Assembly (NCBI GenBank): GCA_029981855.1
Contig: JARRCS010000001.1
Location: forward strand, 1 to 64,000
Direction: 5' to 3'
Source: Halanaerobiales bacterium
GTDB lineage: Bacteria; Bacillota; Halanaerobiia; Halanaerobiales; DTU029
Length of the DNA: 64,000 nucleotides
The position numbers and the translations under genes were made by a program. Numbering within the stretch: position 1 is the first letter of the stretch; the number at the start of each line of letters is the position of its first letter. Shown here piece by piece: positions 7,510 to 14,560 of this stretch. The notes below the pieces were generated by a model. It saw only the letters and a program-made list of their open reading frames with translations, was not told the DNA's origin and did not search any database.

Positions 7510-7785
7510 ATGAGTCTCGAAGAAAGGGGCATGTAAGCCCGATTTTATTACCGGAGGGGACGAAAATATAAGAATCCAGAAAAATGCTGCAAAAATTGAT
7601 TTTATAAATTAATTAATATAATATATAATAGTAGATGGTAGATGGATTCAGTCTGTTAAAAAGATATCTGGCAGTTGAAAATATATTTATCATCAGCATG
7701 AAGGTCAGAATGACAGTTTTACGCATAATGAACTTACTAAAAGGAAAGAGACTTTAAACTAACTGGAAATGGATGGTGAATAGAT

Positions 7786-8661
7786 TTGATGATAGAGTTT
7801 GAACCCATCGGACAGATCCGGAACAATTATACCGATAATGCCCCTGATCAGCCCCTTGAGAGTGACCGGGGCCATTATCTGGAAATAAATCAGGAGTTTG
7901 AACCTGCTCTGGCCCATTTAGAGGAATTTAGCTATATCTATGTATTATTTTATTTAAATCAAATTAAAAAAAGTTCGGAACTTAAATTGACATTACCCAG
8001 GGAGAAGAATAGGGAGATCGGTCTTTTTGCCACCAGGACACCGGAAAGACCTAATCCCATCGGCCTCAGTATTGTTAAACTGCTCAAAGTCAAGAAAAAC
8101 CGCCTGTACATCAGCGGTATCGATGCCCTGGATGGAACACCGGTTCTGGATATAAAACCCTATATCAGGGAACTTGATCTCAAGGAGGATGCCAATAACG
8201 GCTGGCTTGAGGAGGAAGAATTACCGCAAAATTCGGTATATCTCTATACCGATGGTGCCTGCTCGGGCAATCCGGGCCCGGGGGGATATGCGGCAGTAAT
8301 CGTCAGGGGAAATAACGAACTGGAGATTACGGGTTATGAGCCCGAGACTACCAATAACCGAATGGAATTACTGGCAGTAATTGAGGGATTAAAGGAGATT
8401 GACAAGCATTCGCATGTTAAGCTGGTCTCCGATTCCAACTATGTACTCCAGGGTTTAAATACCTGGCTTAAAGGATGGAAGAGGAAGGGATGGAAGACCT
8501 CTAATAACAGACCGGTAAAAAATAAGGACCTCTGGCAGGAACTGGACCGGCTTATCCAGGATTATCAGATAGAGTTTATTAAAATTAAGGGGCACTCTGG
8601 ACACGAATATAATGAGAGGGTTGATACCCTGGCCAGGGAACAGATTGAAATACATCAATAA
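7786..8661 (+). CDS. TrmO-like tRNA methyltransferase fused to ribonuclease HI
   Basis: 291 residues in two domains. Residues 1-140 match the TrmO/TsaA (UPF0066) family: EPIGQIRNNY at the start, FATRTPERPNPIGLS (81-95) and DALDGTPVLDIKPY (113-126). TrmO uses S-adenosylmethionine to N6-methylate t6A37 in tRNAs for Thr. Residues 150-290 are a full RNase HI with YTDGACSGNPG (D156), NNRMELLA (E194), VSDSNYV (D216), GHSGHEYNE and D280, so the catalytic acidic set is complete. RNase HI cuts the RNA strand of RNA-DNA hybrids. A short acidic linker (about 141-148) joins the domains with no stop or frameshift. Each domain is known separately; the fusion is unusual. The start is a TTG/ATG pair at 7786/7789 with a modest GGATGGTG upstream. 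The purine nucleoside phosphorylase gene follows after 23 bases. Confidence 0.88.
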   Translation: MMIEFEPIGQIRNNYTDNAPDQPLESDRGHYLEINQEFEPALAHLEEFSYIYVLFYLNQIKKSSELKLTLPREKNREIGLFATRTPERPNPIGLSIVKLLKVKKNRLYISGIDALDGTPVLDIKPYIRELDLKEDANNGWLEEEELPQNSVYLYTDGACSGNPGPGGYAAVIVRGNNELEITGYEPETTNNRMELLAVIEGLKEIDKHSHVKLVSDSNYVLQGLNTWLKGWKRKGWKTSNNRPVKNKDLWQELDRLIQDYQIEFIKIKGHSGHEYNERVDTLAREQIEIHQ

Positions 8662-8684
8662 TTTATGGAGGAAGGATGATAGCA

Positions 8685-9421
8685 TGTTAGCATGGAGAGA
8701 AAAAAGAAGAGAGGCAGCAGCATATATTAAAGAAGAATATGCCCAAAGACCGGAAATAGGTTTGATCCTGGGGTCGGGTTTGGGTGACTATTGTGAAGAG
8801 ATCGAGGATCCGGTAGTTATTCCCTATAAGCGGATTCCTAATTTCCCTACTTCTACCATAGAGGGGCATGCTGGGGAATTAGTTCTGGGGAAAAGATATG
8901 GTAAGCAGGTCGTGGCCATGAACGGCAGGGTTCACTTCTACGAGGGTTATTCTATGAAGGAGGTTGTTTTCCCCGTCTGGGTTATGAAGGAACTGCACAT
9001 AAATTTTATGGGTACAAACCCCCTGATCGGACCAAATGATGATGAACTGGGTCCCCGCTTTCCCGCAATGACCGAGGCCCACCCCGGGGATCTGGTTAAA
9101 CTTGCCGAAGAGGCGGGAGAAAGGGCGGGACTCCATCTGATGAAGGGGGTCTATATTGCTATTTCCGGACCCGTTTATGAGAGTACCGCCATGAGTAAGT
9201 TTCAGCGGCTGATCGGGGCTGATGCGGTGGGAATGTCAACGGTGCCGGAGATTATAGCCAGTACCCATGCTGGGATTAAAAACCTGGCTATTTCCTGTAT
9301 TACAGATATTGTAAAGGATAACCCGGATGAAGCCCTGACCCATGAAGAGGTAATGGCTGTAGCTAAGGCTGTTAAACCTCGTTTTAAGAGACTAATGGAT
9401 GAGATCCTAAAAGAGATATAA
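8685..9421 (+). CDS. punA: purine nucleoside phosphorylase with internal deletion
   Basis: 245 residues from the ATG at 8685 (GGAGGAAGG upstream). It clearly belongs to the trimeric PNP family: GLILGSGLGDY, TIEGHAGELVLG, GRVHFYEGYS, NPLIGPN and GADAVGMSTVPE. The family normally has about 270 residues. Between VMKEL (100-104) and HINFMGTNPL (105 on), about 28 residues are missing compared with, for example, B. subtilis PunA. These include the NAAGG phosphate/ribose-binding loop. The gap is in frame (84 bases; junction near 8996). The base-recognition position that is Asn in guanine/hypoxanthine enzymes appears as Asp in CITDIVKD, as in enzymes that accept 6-aminopurines. Probably inactive or altered. 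No frameshift, so it may still be translated. Confidence 0.8.
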
Positions 9422-9464
9422 ATAGTAAAAGATGATTAAAAAGTGATTAAAAGATGATATAAAC

Positions 9465-9866
9465 TTAGGTCTGATTCTTTTTTTGACAATCCGGGCACAG
9501 ACCGTAAAATTCGGTACGGTGGCCAAAAGCCATAAAGGGGGTGTTTTCATTTACCTTCATATTTAATTCCCGGTTCAGGGGTATATCTATATCAAAAACC
9601 CGGTCACATCTCTCGCACCTAAAGTGGTAATGGTTTTCCGGGTTGCCGTCAAAACGGCTGTAAGTACTGCCGAAATCCAGAACCATTATTTCCCCCATCT
9701 CGGCTAAAACATTTAGATTGCGGTAGATGGTACCCAGACTAATATTGGGGATTTCCTTTTTTACCCTTTCATAGATCCAGTCAGCTGTTGGATGGGTATC
9801 GGTGTTTCTTAGGACTCTGAGAATAGTCTTTCTCTGTTTGGTCATTCTGGTTTTAGATTTATTCAT
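9465..9866 (-). CDS. perR: Fur-family repressor, PerR-like
   Basis: 133 residues. A winged-helix DNA-binding half (about 1-80, KQRKTILRVL, TADWIYERVK, SLGTIYRNLNVL) is followed by a dimerisation/metal half with HYHFRCERCDRVF and CPDCQKK, the two CxxC pairs of the structural zinc site. PerR-type proteins are Fe/Mn-dependent repressors of peroxide defence genes and are inactivated by metal-catalysed histidine oxidation. PerR rather than Fur is suggested by size, the lack of a His-rich tail and the AT-rich operator found upstream; Fur or Zur cannot be excluded. The start ATG at 9864-9866 has TTGGAGGATTAAAA upstream on the minus strand. It is divergent from trpS and convergent with the PNP gene. 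Confidence 0.85.
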   Translation of the reverse strand: MNKSKTRMTKQRKTILRVLRNTDTHPTADWIYERVKKEIPNISLGTIYRNLNVLAEMGEIMVLDFGSTYSRFDGNPENHYHFRCERCDRVFDIDIPLNRELNMKVNENTPFMAFGHRTEFYGLCPDCQKKNQT

Positions 9867-9882
9867 TTTTAATCCTCCAATT

Positions 9883-9901
9883 ATTAATAATCATTATTAA
9901 T
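9883..9901 (-). promoter_or_regulatory. PerR/Fur-box-like palindrome (autoregulatory operator)
   Basis: ATTAATAAT-C-ATTATTAAT is a perfect 19-bp palindrome 16 bases upstream of the perR start codon. Its 7-1-7 core TAATAAT-C-ATTATTA resembles the PerR box TTATAAT-N-ATTATAA. Autorepression is the expected use. The area is AT-rich, but a perfect palindrome of this length at this place is unlikely to be chance. Confidence 0.7.
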
Positions 9902-9943
9902 ATTATATTATCAAAATCTACGGTTACAGTCAAGCAGGCCAGC

Positions 9944-9972
9944 TTGACTGGTCAACAAATATTTGATATCAT
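9944..9972 (+). promoter_or_regulatory. sigma-A promoter of trpS
   Basis: TTGACT (9944-9949), a 17-base spacer, and TATCAT (9967-9972), leaving a leader of about 130 bases before trpS. I see no T-box motif (GGTGGTACCGCGG-type) in that leader. Confidence 0.6.
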
Positions 9973-10110
9973 TAATTATAATTTGTAGATATAACATCCC
10001 TTTTGATGGGTCAGGAAAAATATCAATATAATTAGCATAGCAAAGATGATTAAGATGATTAACTAATCTCATTTAGATAAATTCAGATAAAATAGAGAGA
10101 GGTGATTACA

Positions 10111-11121
10111 ATGGATGACAAGAAGCAGAAAAGGATTTTAACAGGAGATAGACCAACCGGCAAACTGCATCTTGGTCATTATGTCGGTAGTCTAAAAAAT
10201 AGAGTTAAGCTACAGCATGAATATGATACCTTTTTAATCATTGCTGATGTACAGGCTTTGACAACCAATTTTGAAAATCCGGAGAAATTATCGGAGGATG
10301 TTAGAGAGGTAGCTAAGGATTATCTAGCAGTTGGCATTGATCCGGAGATTGCCACAATTTTTGTTCAATCTATGGTTCCTGAGATTGCTGAGTTAACGGT
10401 CTTTTATTCCATGATAGTTACCGTAAATCAACTGCAGCATAATCCCACCATTAAGTCGGAAGCCGCCCAGTACGGTTACAGTGATCTGACCTACGGATTC
10501 TTAGGTTACCCTGTAAGCCAGGCAGCAGATATCACCTTCTGCAAGGCAGATCTGGTGCCGGTCGGTGGAGACCAGCTGCCCCATGTTGAGCAGACTAGAA
10601 GAATCGTCCGGAAGTTCAACCAATTATATGCCCCCGTATTTCCGGAACCGGAGGCCCTGATCGGTGATTTTCCCCGTCTGGTCGGTTTAGATGGTAAAAA
10701 TAAGATGAGTAAGAGTTTGGGTAATGCCATCTTCCTGGCGGATTCAGCAGATGAAGTTGCCCAAAAGATTAATCAGGCAGTAACCGACCCTGCCCGTATC
10801 AGAAAGGATGACCCGGGTCATCCCGAGGTCTGTACCGTTTTTGAATATCATAAGGCCTTTAATGAAGAAGAGGTTCCGGAGATTGAGGAAGCCTGCAGGG
10901 CCGGTACAATTGGCTGTGTAGCCTGCAAAAAGAACTTGGCTAATAAGATAAATGCCTTACTCGACCCTATACGCGAGAGACGTGCCCGCTATGAGGAAAA
11001 TCCTGCTTTAATTGATGAAATATTGCTGGCAGGTACTAAAAAAGCTAGAGAGATCGGCAAAGAGACCCTGGAAGAGGTAAGAGAGGCCATGCATTTGAAT
11101 TATTTTGAGAAGATTACCTGA
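10111..11121 (+). CDS. trpS: tryptophanyl-tRNA synthetase
   Basis: 336 residues. A class Ic synthetase that joins Trp to tRNA-Trp. The TGDRPTGKLHLGHYVGSL block near the N-terminus holds the HIGH-like motif (HLGH), and GKNKMSKSLGN (about residue 194 on) is the KMSKS loop. The ATG at 10111 is preferred over the GTG at 10102 because AGAGAGGTG lies nine bases before it and the family starts just ahead of RILTGDRPTG. Length is typical. The gene is monocistronic, with a piece of a family-1 repeat right after its stop. Confidence 0.95.
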   Translation: MDDKKQKRILTGDRPTGKLHLGHYVGSLKNRVKLQHEYDTFLIIADVQALTTNFENPEKLSEDVREVAKDYLAVGIDPEIATIFVQSMVPEIAELTVFYSMIVTVNQLQHNPTIKSEAAQYGYSDLTYGFLGYPVSQAADITFCKADLVPVGGDQLPHVEQTRRIVRKFNQLYAPVFPEPEALIGDFPRLVGLDGKNKMSKSLGNAIFLADSADEVAQKINQAVTDPARIRKDDPGHPEVCTVFEYHKAFNEEEVPEIEEACRAGTIGCVACKKNLANKINALLDPIRERRARYEENPALIDEILLAGTKKAREIGKETLEEVREAMHLNYFEKIT

Positions 11122-11125
11122 TGAC

Positions 11126-11156
11126 CATCTATTTGCAGTTATTGCTAAACGATAGT
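11126..11156 (+). repeat. family-1 repeat, right-end fragment
   Basis: CATCTATTTGCAGTT starts five bases after the trpS stop codon and continues ATTGCTAAACGATAGT. A matching piece (TTTGCAGTTATTGCCGAAAC) lies just after the uraA stop at 47356. Confidence 0.5.
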
Positions 11157-11245
11157 GAGATATTAATTTAATTTTTTTCTAAGAATAATCTTTAATATCT
11201 TCCCGTAAATATTATTGGAAGAGTATTAGAGAAAGGGGTATCTTG

Positions 11246-12292
11246 GTGAGTAAACTACGTGTAGGTCTTTTATTCGGTGGCCGTTCTGAGGAGCATGAGG
11301 TCTCCATCATGTCTGCCAGGTCGGTTTTTACCGCGGCAGATCCGGAAAAATATGAAATTATCCCGGTAGCCATCAGTAAAGAAGGATACTGGCTGGATTC
11401 CGGGCAATCCAGGGAGATCCTGCTGGATGAAACCGTGACCGCAGTTCAAAAAGGTAAAGAGGGTAGTATTCCAACCAGTGTCATCCCCTTCCTGAAGGAG
11501 AGGCTGGACCTCGTTTTTCCGGTTTTACACGGCCCCTACGGTGAAGACGGGAAGATTCAGGGATTATTTGAGATTCTGGATATCCCCTATGTCGGGGCAG
11601 GAGTAATGAGTTCTGCCATTGGTATGGATAAGGCAATCATGAAGGAACTCTTTTCATATTGGGGTCTTCCCCAGGCAAAATATAAGGTTTTTTATGCCTC
11701 TAAAATGACCGGTGATCTGACGGCCTTAAAGAGGGAGATTGAGAGTGGGATTGGCTGGCCCTGTTTTATAAAGCCCGCCAATCTGGGCTCGAGTATTGGC
11801 ATCAATAAGGTGCACTATCCGGGAGAACTTGAGCAGGCTATCAAAGAGGGATTTAAACACGACCGTAAAATAATTATTGAGGAGTTCATCAAGGGCCGGG
11901 AGATTGAGTGTTCGGTACTGGGAAATGAAAAGCCGGTTGTTTCCCTACCCGGTGAGATCAGGCCAAAACATGAATTTTATGATTATGAGGCTAAATATAT
12001 AGATGAGTCTACAGAATTAGTTATCCCGGCACCGCTGGATGATGAGCTGGTTGAAGAGGTCAAGGAACTGGCCGTTAGTGCCTTTCGGGCTATTGATGCT
12101 AGAGGTTTTGCCCGGGTTGATTTCTTCCTTAGGGATCTGGATAATAAACTGATACTAAACGAGATTAATACCATTCCCGGATTTACCCGTTACAGCATGT
12201 ATCCTAAATTATGGGAGGTTTCAGGAATAAGTTATCGCGAGCTAATAGACAGATTGATTGACCTGGCTCTGGAATGGCAATCAGAGCAATAG
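11246..12292 (+). CDS. ddl: D-alanine--D-alanine ligase
   Basis: 348 residues. An ATP-grasp enzyme that makes the D-Ala-D-Ala dipeptide used by MurF. Seen: the N-terminal LLFGGRSEEHEVSIMSA, VLHGPYGEDG (substrate-binding Ser/Glu region), KPANLGSSIGI (ATP-binding loop), RVDFFLRD and the C-terminal NEINTIPGFT with metal- and nucleotide-binding residues. A TTG-GTG pair opens the frame; GTG 11246 gives the better spacing from AAAGGGG. It lies just ahead of the mraZ cluster and feeds the same pathway but is separated by terminators, so it is its own unit. Confidence 0.95.
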   Translation: MSKLRVGLLFGGRSEEHEVSIMSARSVFTAADPEKYEIIPVAISKEGYWLDSGQSREILLDETVTAVQKGKEGSIPTSVIPFLKERLDLVFPVLHGPYGEDGKIQGLFEILDIPYVGAGVMSSAIGMDKAIMKELFSYWGLPQAKYKVFYASKMTGDLTALKREIESGIGWPCFIKPANLGSSIGINKVHYPGELEQAIKEGFKHDRKIIIEEFIKGREIECSVLGNEKPVVSLPGEIRPKHEFYDYEAKYIDESTELVIPAPLDDELVEEVKELAVSAFRAIDARGFARVDFFLRDLDNKLILNEINTIPGFTRYSMYPKLWEVSGISYRELIDRLIDLALEWQSEQ

Positions 12293-12312
12293 ATTGTAAG
12301 GAGAAAAAATAA

Positions 12313-12350
12313 GGACTTACTCCTCCGGGAGGTAAGTCCCTCTTTCTTTT
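12313..12350. terminator. bidirectional Rho-independent terminator
   Basis: GGACTTAC-CTCC-type stem with GGTAAGTCC. T-rich runs follow on both strands (TCTTTCTTTT on plus; TTATTTTTT on minus), so it can end both ddl and the convergent small gene at 12351-12485. Confidence 0.85.
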
Positions 12351-12485
12351 TTAGGATTTTTTTCTGCGGAAAATATTTAACCATCTTAAAAAGGACGGGA
12401 GTTTAAGGCCGCCACCGATTGATTTTGTATATTCAGTACTTTTATCTTTATTCTTGGTCCAGGCGAAGAAAAAGTTAACCTTCAT
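12351..12485 (-). CDS. unrecognised 44-residue basic protein
   Basis: I do not recognise this protein. The ATG at 12483-12485 is preceded on the minus strand by AAAGGGGGGAAAATTCTAAA, a very strong ribosome binding site. A sigma-A-like promoter sits 34 bases upstream of the start, and a terminator follows directly. The product begins MKVNFFFAWTKNKDK, is Lys/Arg-rich, has a Gly-Gly-Gly in the middle, and ends LNIFRRKKS. It has no clear signal peptide or long membrane helix, but the aromatic start and amphipathic basic tail could bind membrane. Complete expression signals argue that it is real. It lies convergent to ddl and divergent from the division cluster. Confidence 0.6.
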   Translation of the reverse strand: MKVNFFFAWTKNKDKSTEYTKSIGGGLKLPSFLRWLNIFRRKKS

Positions 12486-12518
12486 TTTAGAATTTTCCCC
12501 CCTTTGACTTTCAACATT

Positions 12519-12548
12519 ATTATATGCATTAAAGTTGAAAAAAGTTAA
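12519..12548 (-). promoter_or_regulatory. sigma-A promoter of the 44-residue gene
   Basis: Read on the minus strand: TTAACT (12548-12543), an 18-base spacer, and TATAAT (12524-12519), followed by the GGGGGG ribosome binding site. Confidence 0.6.
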
Positions 12549-12560
12549 AGATTTTTGAGT

Positions 12561-12600
12561 ATAGGCCATTTTTTTAGCCCGAATGGCCTATTTTTTTTTC
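12561..12600 (+). terminator. Rho-independent terminator shielding the mra cluster
   Basis: ATAGGCCATT (12561-12570) pairs with AATGGCCTAT (12582-12591), followed by nine T. On the plus strand it has no gene of its own upstream (ddl already ends at 12313-12350). It therefore either insulates the mra operon or acts as an attenuator in a leader. Confidence 0.8.
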
Positions 12601-12636
12601 AAAAAAGAAGGATTTTTTGAATTTGTAAAGAATATA

Positions 12637-12673
12637 AGTGGTAGATAGTGGTGAATAGTGGGTATAAAGTGGT
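12637..12673 (+). promoter_or_regulatory. four phased GTGG repeats: probable MraZ operator
   Basis: GTGG occurs at 12638, 12648, 12658 and 12669 (steps of 10, 10 and 11 bases), each within AGTGGK. The last copy runs into the ribosome binding site of mraZ. In other bacteria MraZ is known to bind short TGGG/GTGG-type direct repeats one helical turn apart just upstream of its own gene. By analogy these are its autoregulatory boxes. Confidence 0.75.
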
Positions 12674-12688
12674 GGGGAGGTGTGCCAC

Positions 12689-13120
12689 ATGTTTATGGGA
12701 GAGTATCAACATAATATGGATAGTAAGGGAAGGGTGATTATCCCTGCTAAGTTTCGGGAAGATTTAGGTGATAAATTTGTGGCCACCCGTGGTTTAGATA
12801 ATTGCCTTTTTGTATATCCTATGCATGAATGGTCGATTTTAGAAAAGAAATTAACCTCCCTACCGATAACAAGTAAAAATGCCAGAACCTTTGTCAGGTT
12901 TTTCTTTTCAGGTGCTACCGAATGTGAGCTGGACAAGCAGGGGCGGGTCTCCATCCCGGCAAATTTGAGGGAATATGGCCAGCTGCAGAAGGAGATAGTT
13001 ATTATCGGTCTGGCTAATAGAATAGAATTATGGGCTAAAGAGAGATGGGATAATTTCCTCGATTCTGCTGAAGACTCCTATGAAGAGATTGCTGCAGCCA
13101 TGGAGAAACTGGGGATATAG
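12689..13120 (+). CDS. mraZ: transcriptional regulator MraZ
   Basis: 143 residues, the usual family length. Two AbrB/SpoVT-like half-domains: [19 protein letters not shown] at the start and [20 protein letters not shown] in the second half. MraZ forms ring-shaped oligomers, binds direct repeats ahead of its own operon, and counters RsmH. The start is set at ATG 12689 by GGGGAGG eight bases upstream; a GTG at 12680 lies inside that site. First gene of the division and cell wall cluster. Confidence 0.93.
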   Translation: MFMGEYQHNMDSKGRVIIPAKFREDLGDKFVATRGLDNCLFVYPMHEWSILEKKLTSLPITSKNARTFVRFFFSGATECELDKQGRVSIPANLREYGQLQKEIVIIGLANRIELWAKERWDNFLDSAEDSYEEIAAAMEKLGI

Positions 13121-13131
13121 GAGTGTAACCA

Positions 13132-14064
13132 ATGGATACCGAACATAGGCCGGTTTTACTGGAAGAAACAATTAACTATTTGAATTGCCAAAAGGGCGGG
13201 ATTTATCTTGACGGCACCCTGGGTAGGGGTGGCCATACCGAGGCAATTTTACGAAAGATAGATGACAGGGGAACGGTAATCGGTATTGACCGGGATATGG
13301 CCGCCATTAAGGCGGTAAAAAAGCGGTTAGGCGGTTATAAGAGTCTCAAACTGGTTCACGGGAATTTTATTGAGATTCCGGTTATCCTGGCCGGTTTAAA
13401 AATAGATAGAGTTGATGGGATGGTTTTTGACCTGGGTGTCTCATCTCCCCAGTTTGATAATCCTGAACGCGGCTTTAGCTATCGCTATGATGCTCCCCTG
13501 GATATGAGGATGAACCGGGAGCAGTCTTTAACCGCCCGGGAAATAGTTAATCAGTACTCCAGGGAGGAATTAACCAGGATTATTAAAGAATACGGCGAAG
13601 AGAAGTGGGCCTCCCGGATTGCCCAGTTTATCGTTGACTTCCGCCAGAAACAACCGATTGAGACAACCTTTGATCTGGTTGAGGTAATTAAGGCGGCTAT
13701 ACCTGCCGGTGCCAGAAGGATGGGCGGCCATCCCGCCCGCCGGACCTTTCAGGCCTTAAGAATTGCCACCAATGATGAATTAAACCAGCTGGAGGAGTTA
13801 ATTACCAAGGCGGTTCCCCTTTTAAAACCGGGGGGGAGGATCTGTATTATCAGTTTTCACTCCCTGGAGGACAGGATTGTCAAGAGTAGTTTCCGAGAAC
13901 TGGCTAAGGATTGTGTCTGTCCCCCGGATTTTCCTGTCTGTGTCTGTGACCACAGGGCTTTAATTAAGATTATCACCCGCAGACCCGTTCAGCCTACTAA
14001 AGAAGAGATTGAAACCAATCCCAGGGCCAGGAGCGCCAAACTCAGGGTAGCTGAGAAGTTCTAA
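13132..14064 (+). CDS. rsmH: 16S rRNA C1402 N4-methyltransferase RsmH
   Basis: 310 residues. The S-adenosylmethionine site is seen as YLDGTLGRGGHTEAIL near the N-terminus. Other family blocks are VFDLGVSSPQFD, GFSYRYDAPLDMRMN and ISFHSLEDRIVK near the C-terminus, with a Cys-rich stretch (CVCPPDFPVCVC) before the final ARSAKLRVAEK. It methylates N4 of C1402 in the ribosomal P site. Second gene of the mra operon, 12 bases after mraZ. Confidence 0.95.
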   Translation: MDTEHRPVLLEETINYLNCQKGGIYLDGTLGRGGHTEAILRKIDDRGTVIGIDRDMAAIKAVKKRLGGYKSLKLVHGNFIEIPVILAGLKIDRVDGMVFDLGVSSPQFDNPERGFSYRYDAPLDMRMNREQSLTAREIVNQYSREELTRIIKEYGEEKWASRIAQFIVDFRQKQPIETTFDLVEVIKAAIPAGARRMGGHPARRTFQALRIATNDELNQLEELITKAVPLLKPGGRICIISFHSLEDRIVKSSFRELAKDCVCPPDFPVCVCDHRALIKIITRRPVQPTKEEIETNPRARSAKLRVAEKF

Positions 14065-14085
14065 AGTGAAAGGTGGGTGAATAAA

Positions 14086-14544
14086 TTGATACAAAATGAT
14101 TATAGTTACGGTTATAGTAGCCTAAAAAAGCAGATTAGTACAGAAAAGAGAAGGAAGAGAGCAAATATCAAGCTTATGTTAAACTTTATCCTGACCCTTG
14201 TCCTCATTGGTTTAATTGTAATAGCATATATAGGTCAGTCATTATATATTACCCATCTTAACTACCAGCTACTAGAGTTAAAAAAGGACTTAAATCAGCT
14301 TAAAGAAGATAACCATCATTTAAATATCCAGTTAGCCCAAAAGAGGTCTCTTGCCAGAATCGAGGAGATTGCCCGTACTAAGTTACATATGATTGAACCG
14401 GAGAAAGTTGAAATAGTTGTCTTAAATGATCGAGAAAAAGAGCCTGAAACTCCTCTCAAAAATAAAGATAAAGTCTTTTTTGCTAAGGTAATAGATGATC
14501 TGCTGGAGAGAATAGGTACAGTCAAGGCCGGTGAATTGAATTAG
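14086..14544 (+). CDS. ftsL: cell division protein FtsL
   Basis: About 152 residues: a basic cytoplasmic start (KKQISTEKRRKRANIK), one membrane helix (about 28-52), then a Leu-rich coiled coil (LNYQLLELKKDLNQLKEDN) and a short tail. That is the FtsL/DivIC layout. It bridges FtsQ and the septal penicillin-binding protein in the divisome. TTG 14086 is chosen because GGTGG ends at 14076, nine bases before it, while the GTG at 14077 would leave no spacing. Identity rests on topology and position, since FtsL diverges strongly. Confidence 0.85.
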   Translation: MIQNDYSYGYSSLKKQISTEKRRKRANIKLMLNFILTLVLIGLIVIAYIGQSLYITHLNYQLLELKKDLNQLKEDNHHLNIQLAQKRSLARIEEIARTKLHMIEPEKVEIVVLNDREKEPETPLKNKDKVFFAKVIDDLLERIGTVKAGELN

Positions 14545-14560
14545 TTTTGGGAGGGCAAAG

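Noticed and set aside
7671-7760. Short open frame (ENIFIISMKVRM..) before the TrmO-RNase H gene
   Set aside because: No ribosome binding site, no recognisable pattern, and very short. It could be a remnant, but nothing supports it.
9979-10110. A T-box or tryptophan riboswitch in the trpS leader
   Set aside because: No T-box core sequence, no clear terminator and no UGG specifier context. Only weak short hairpins.
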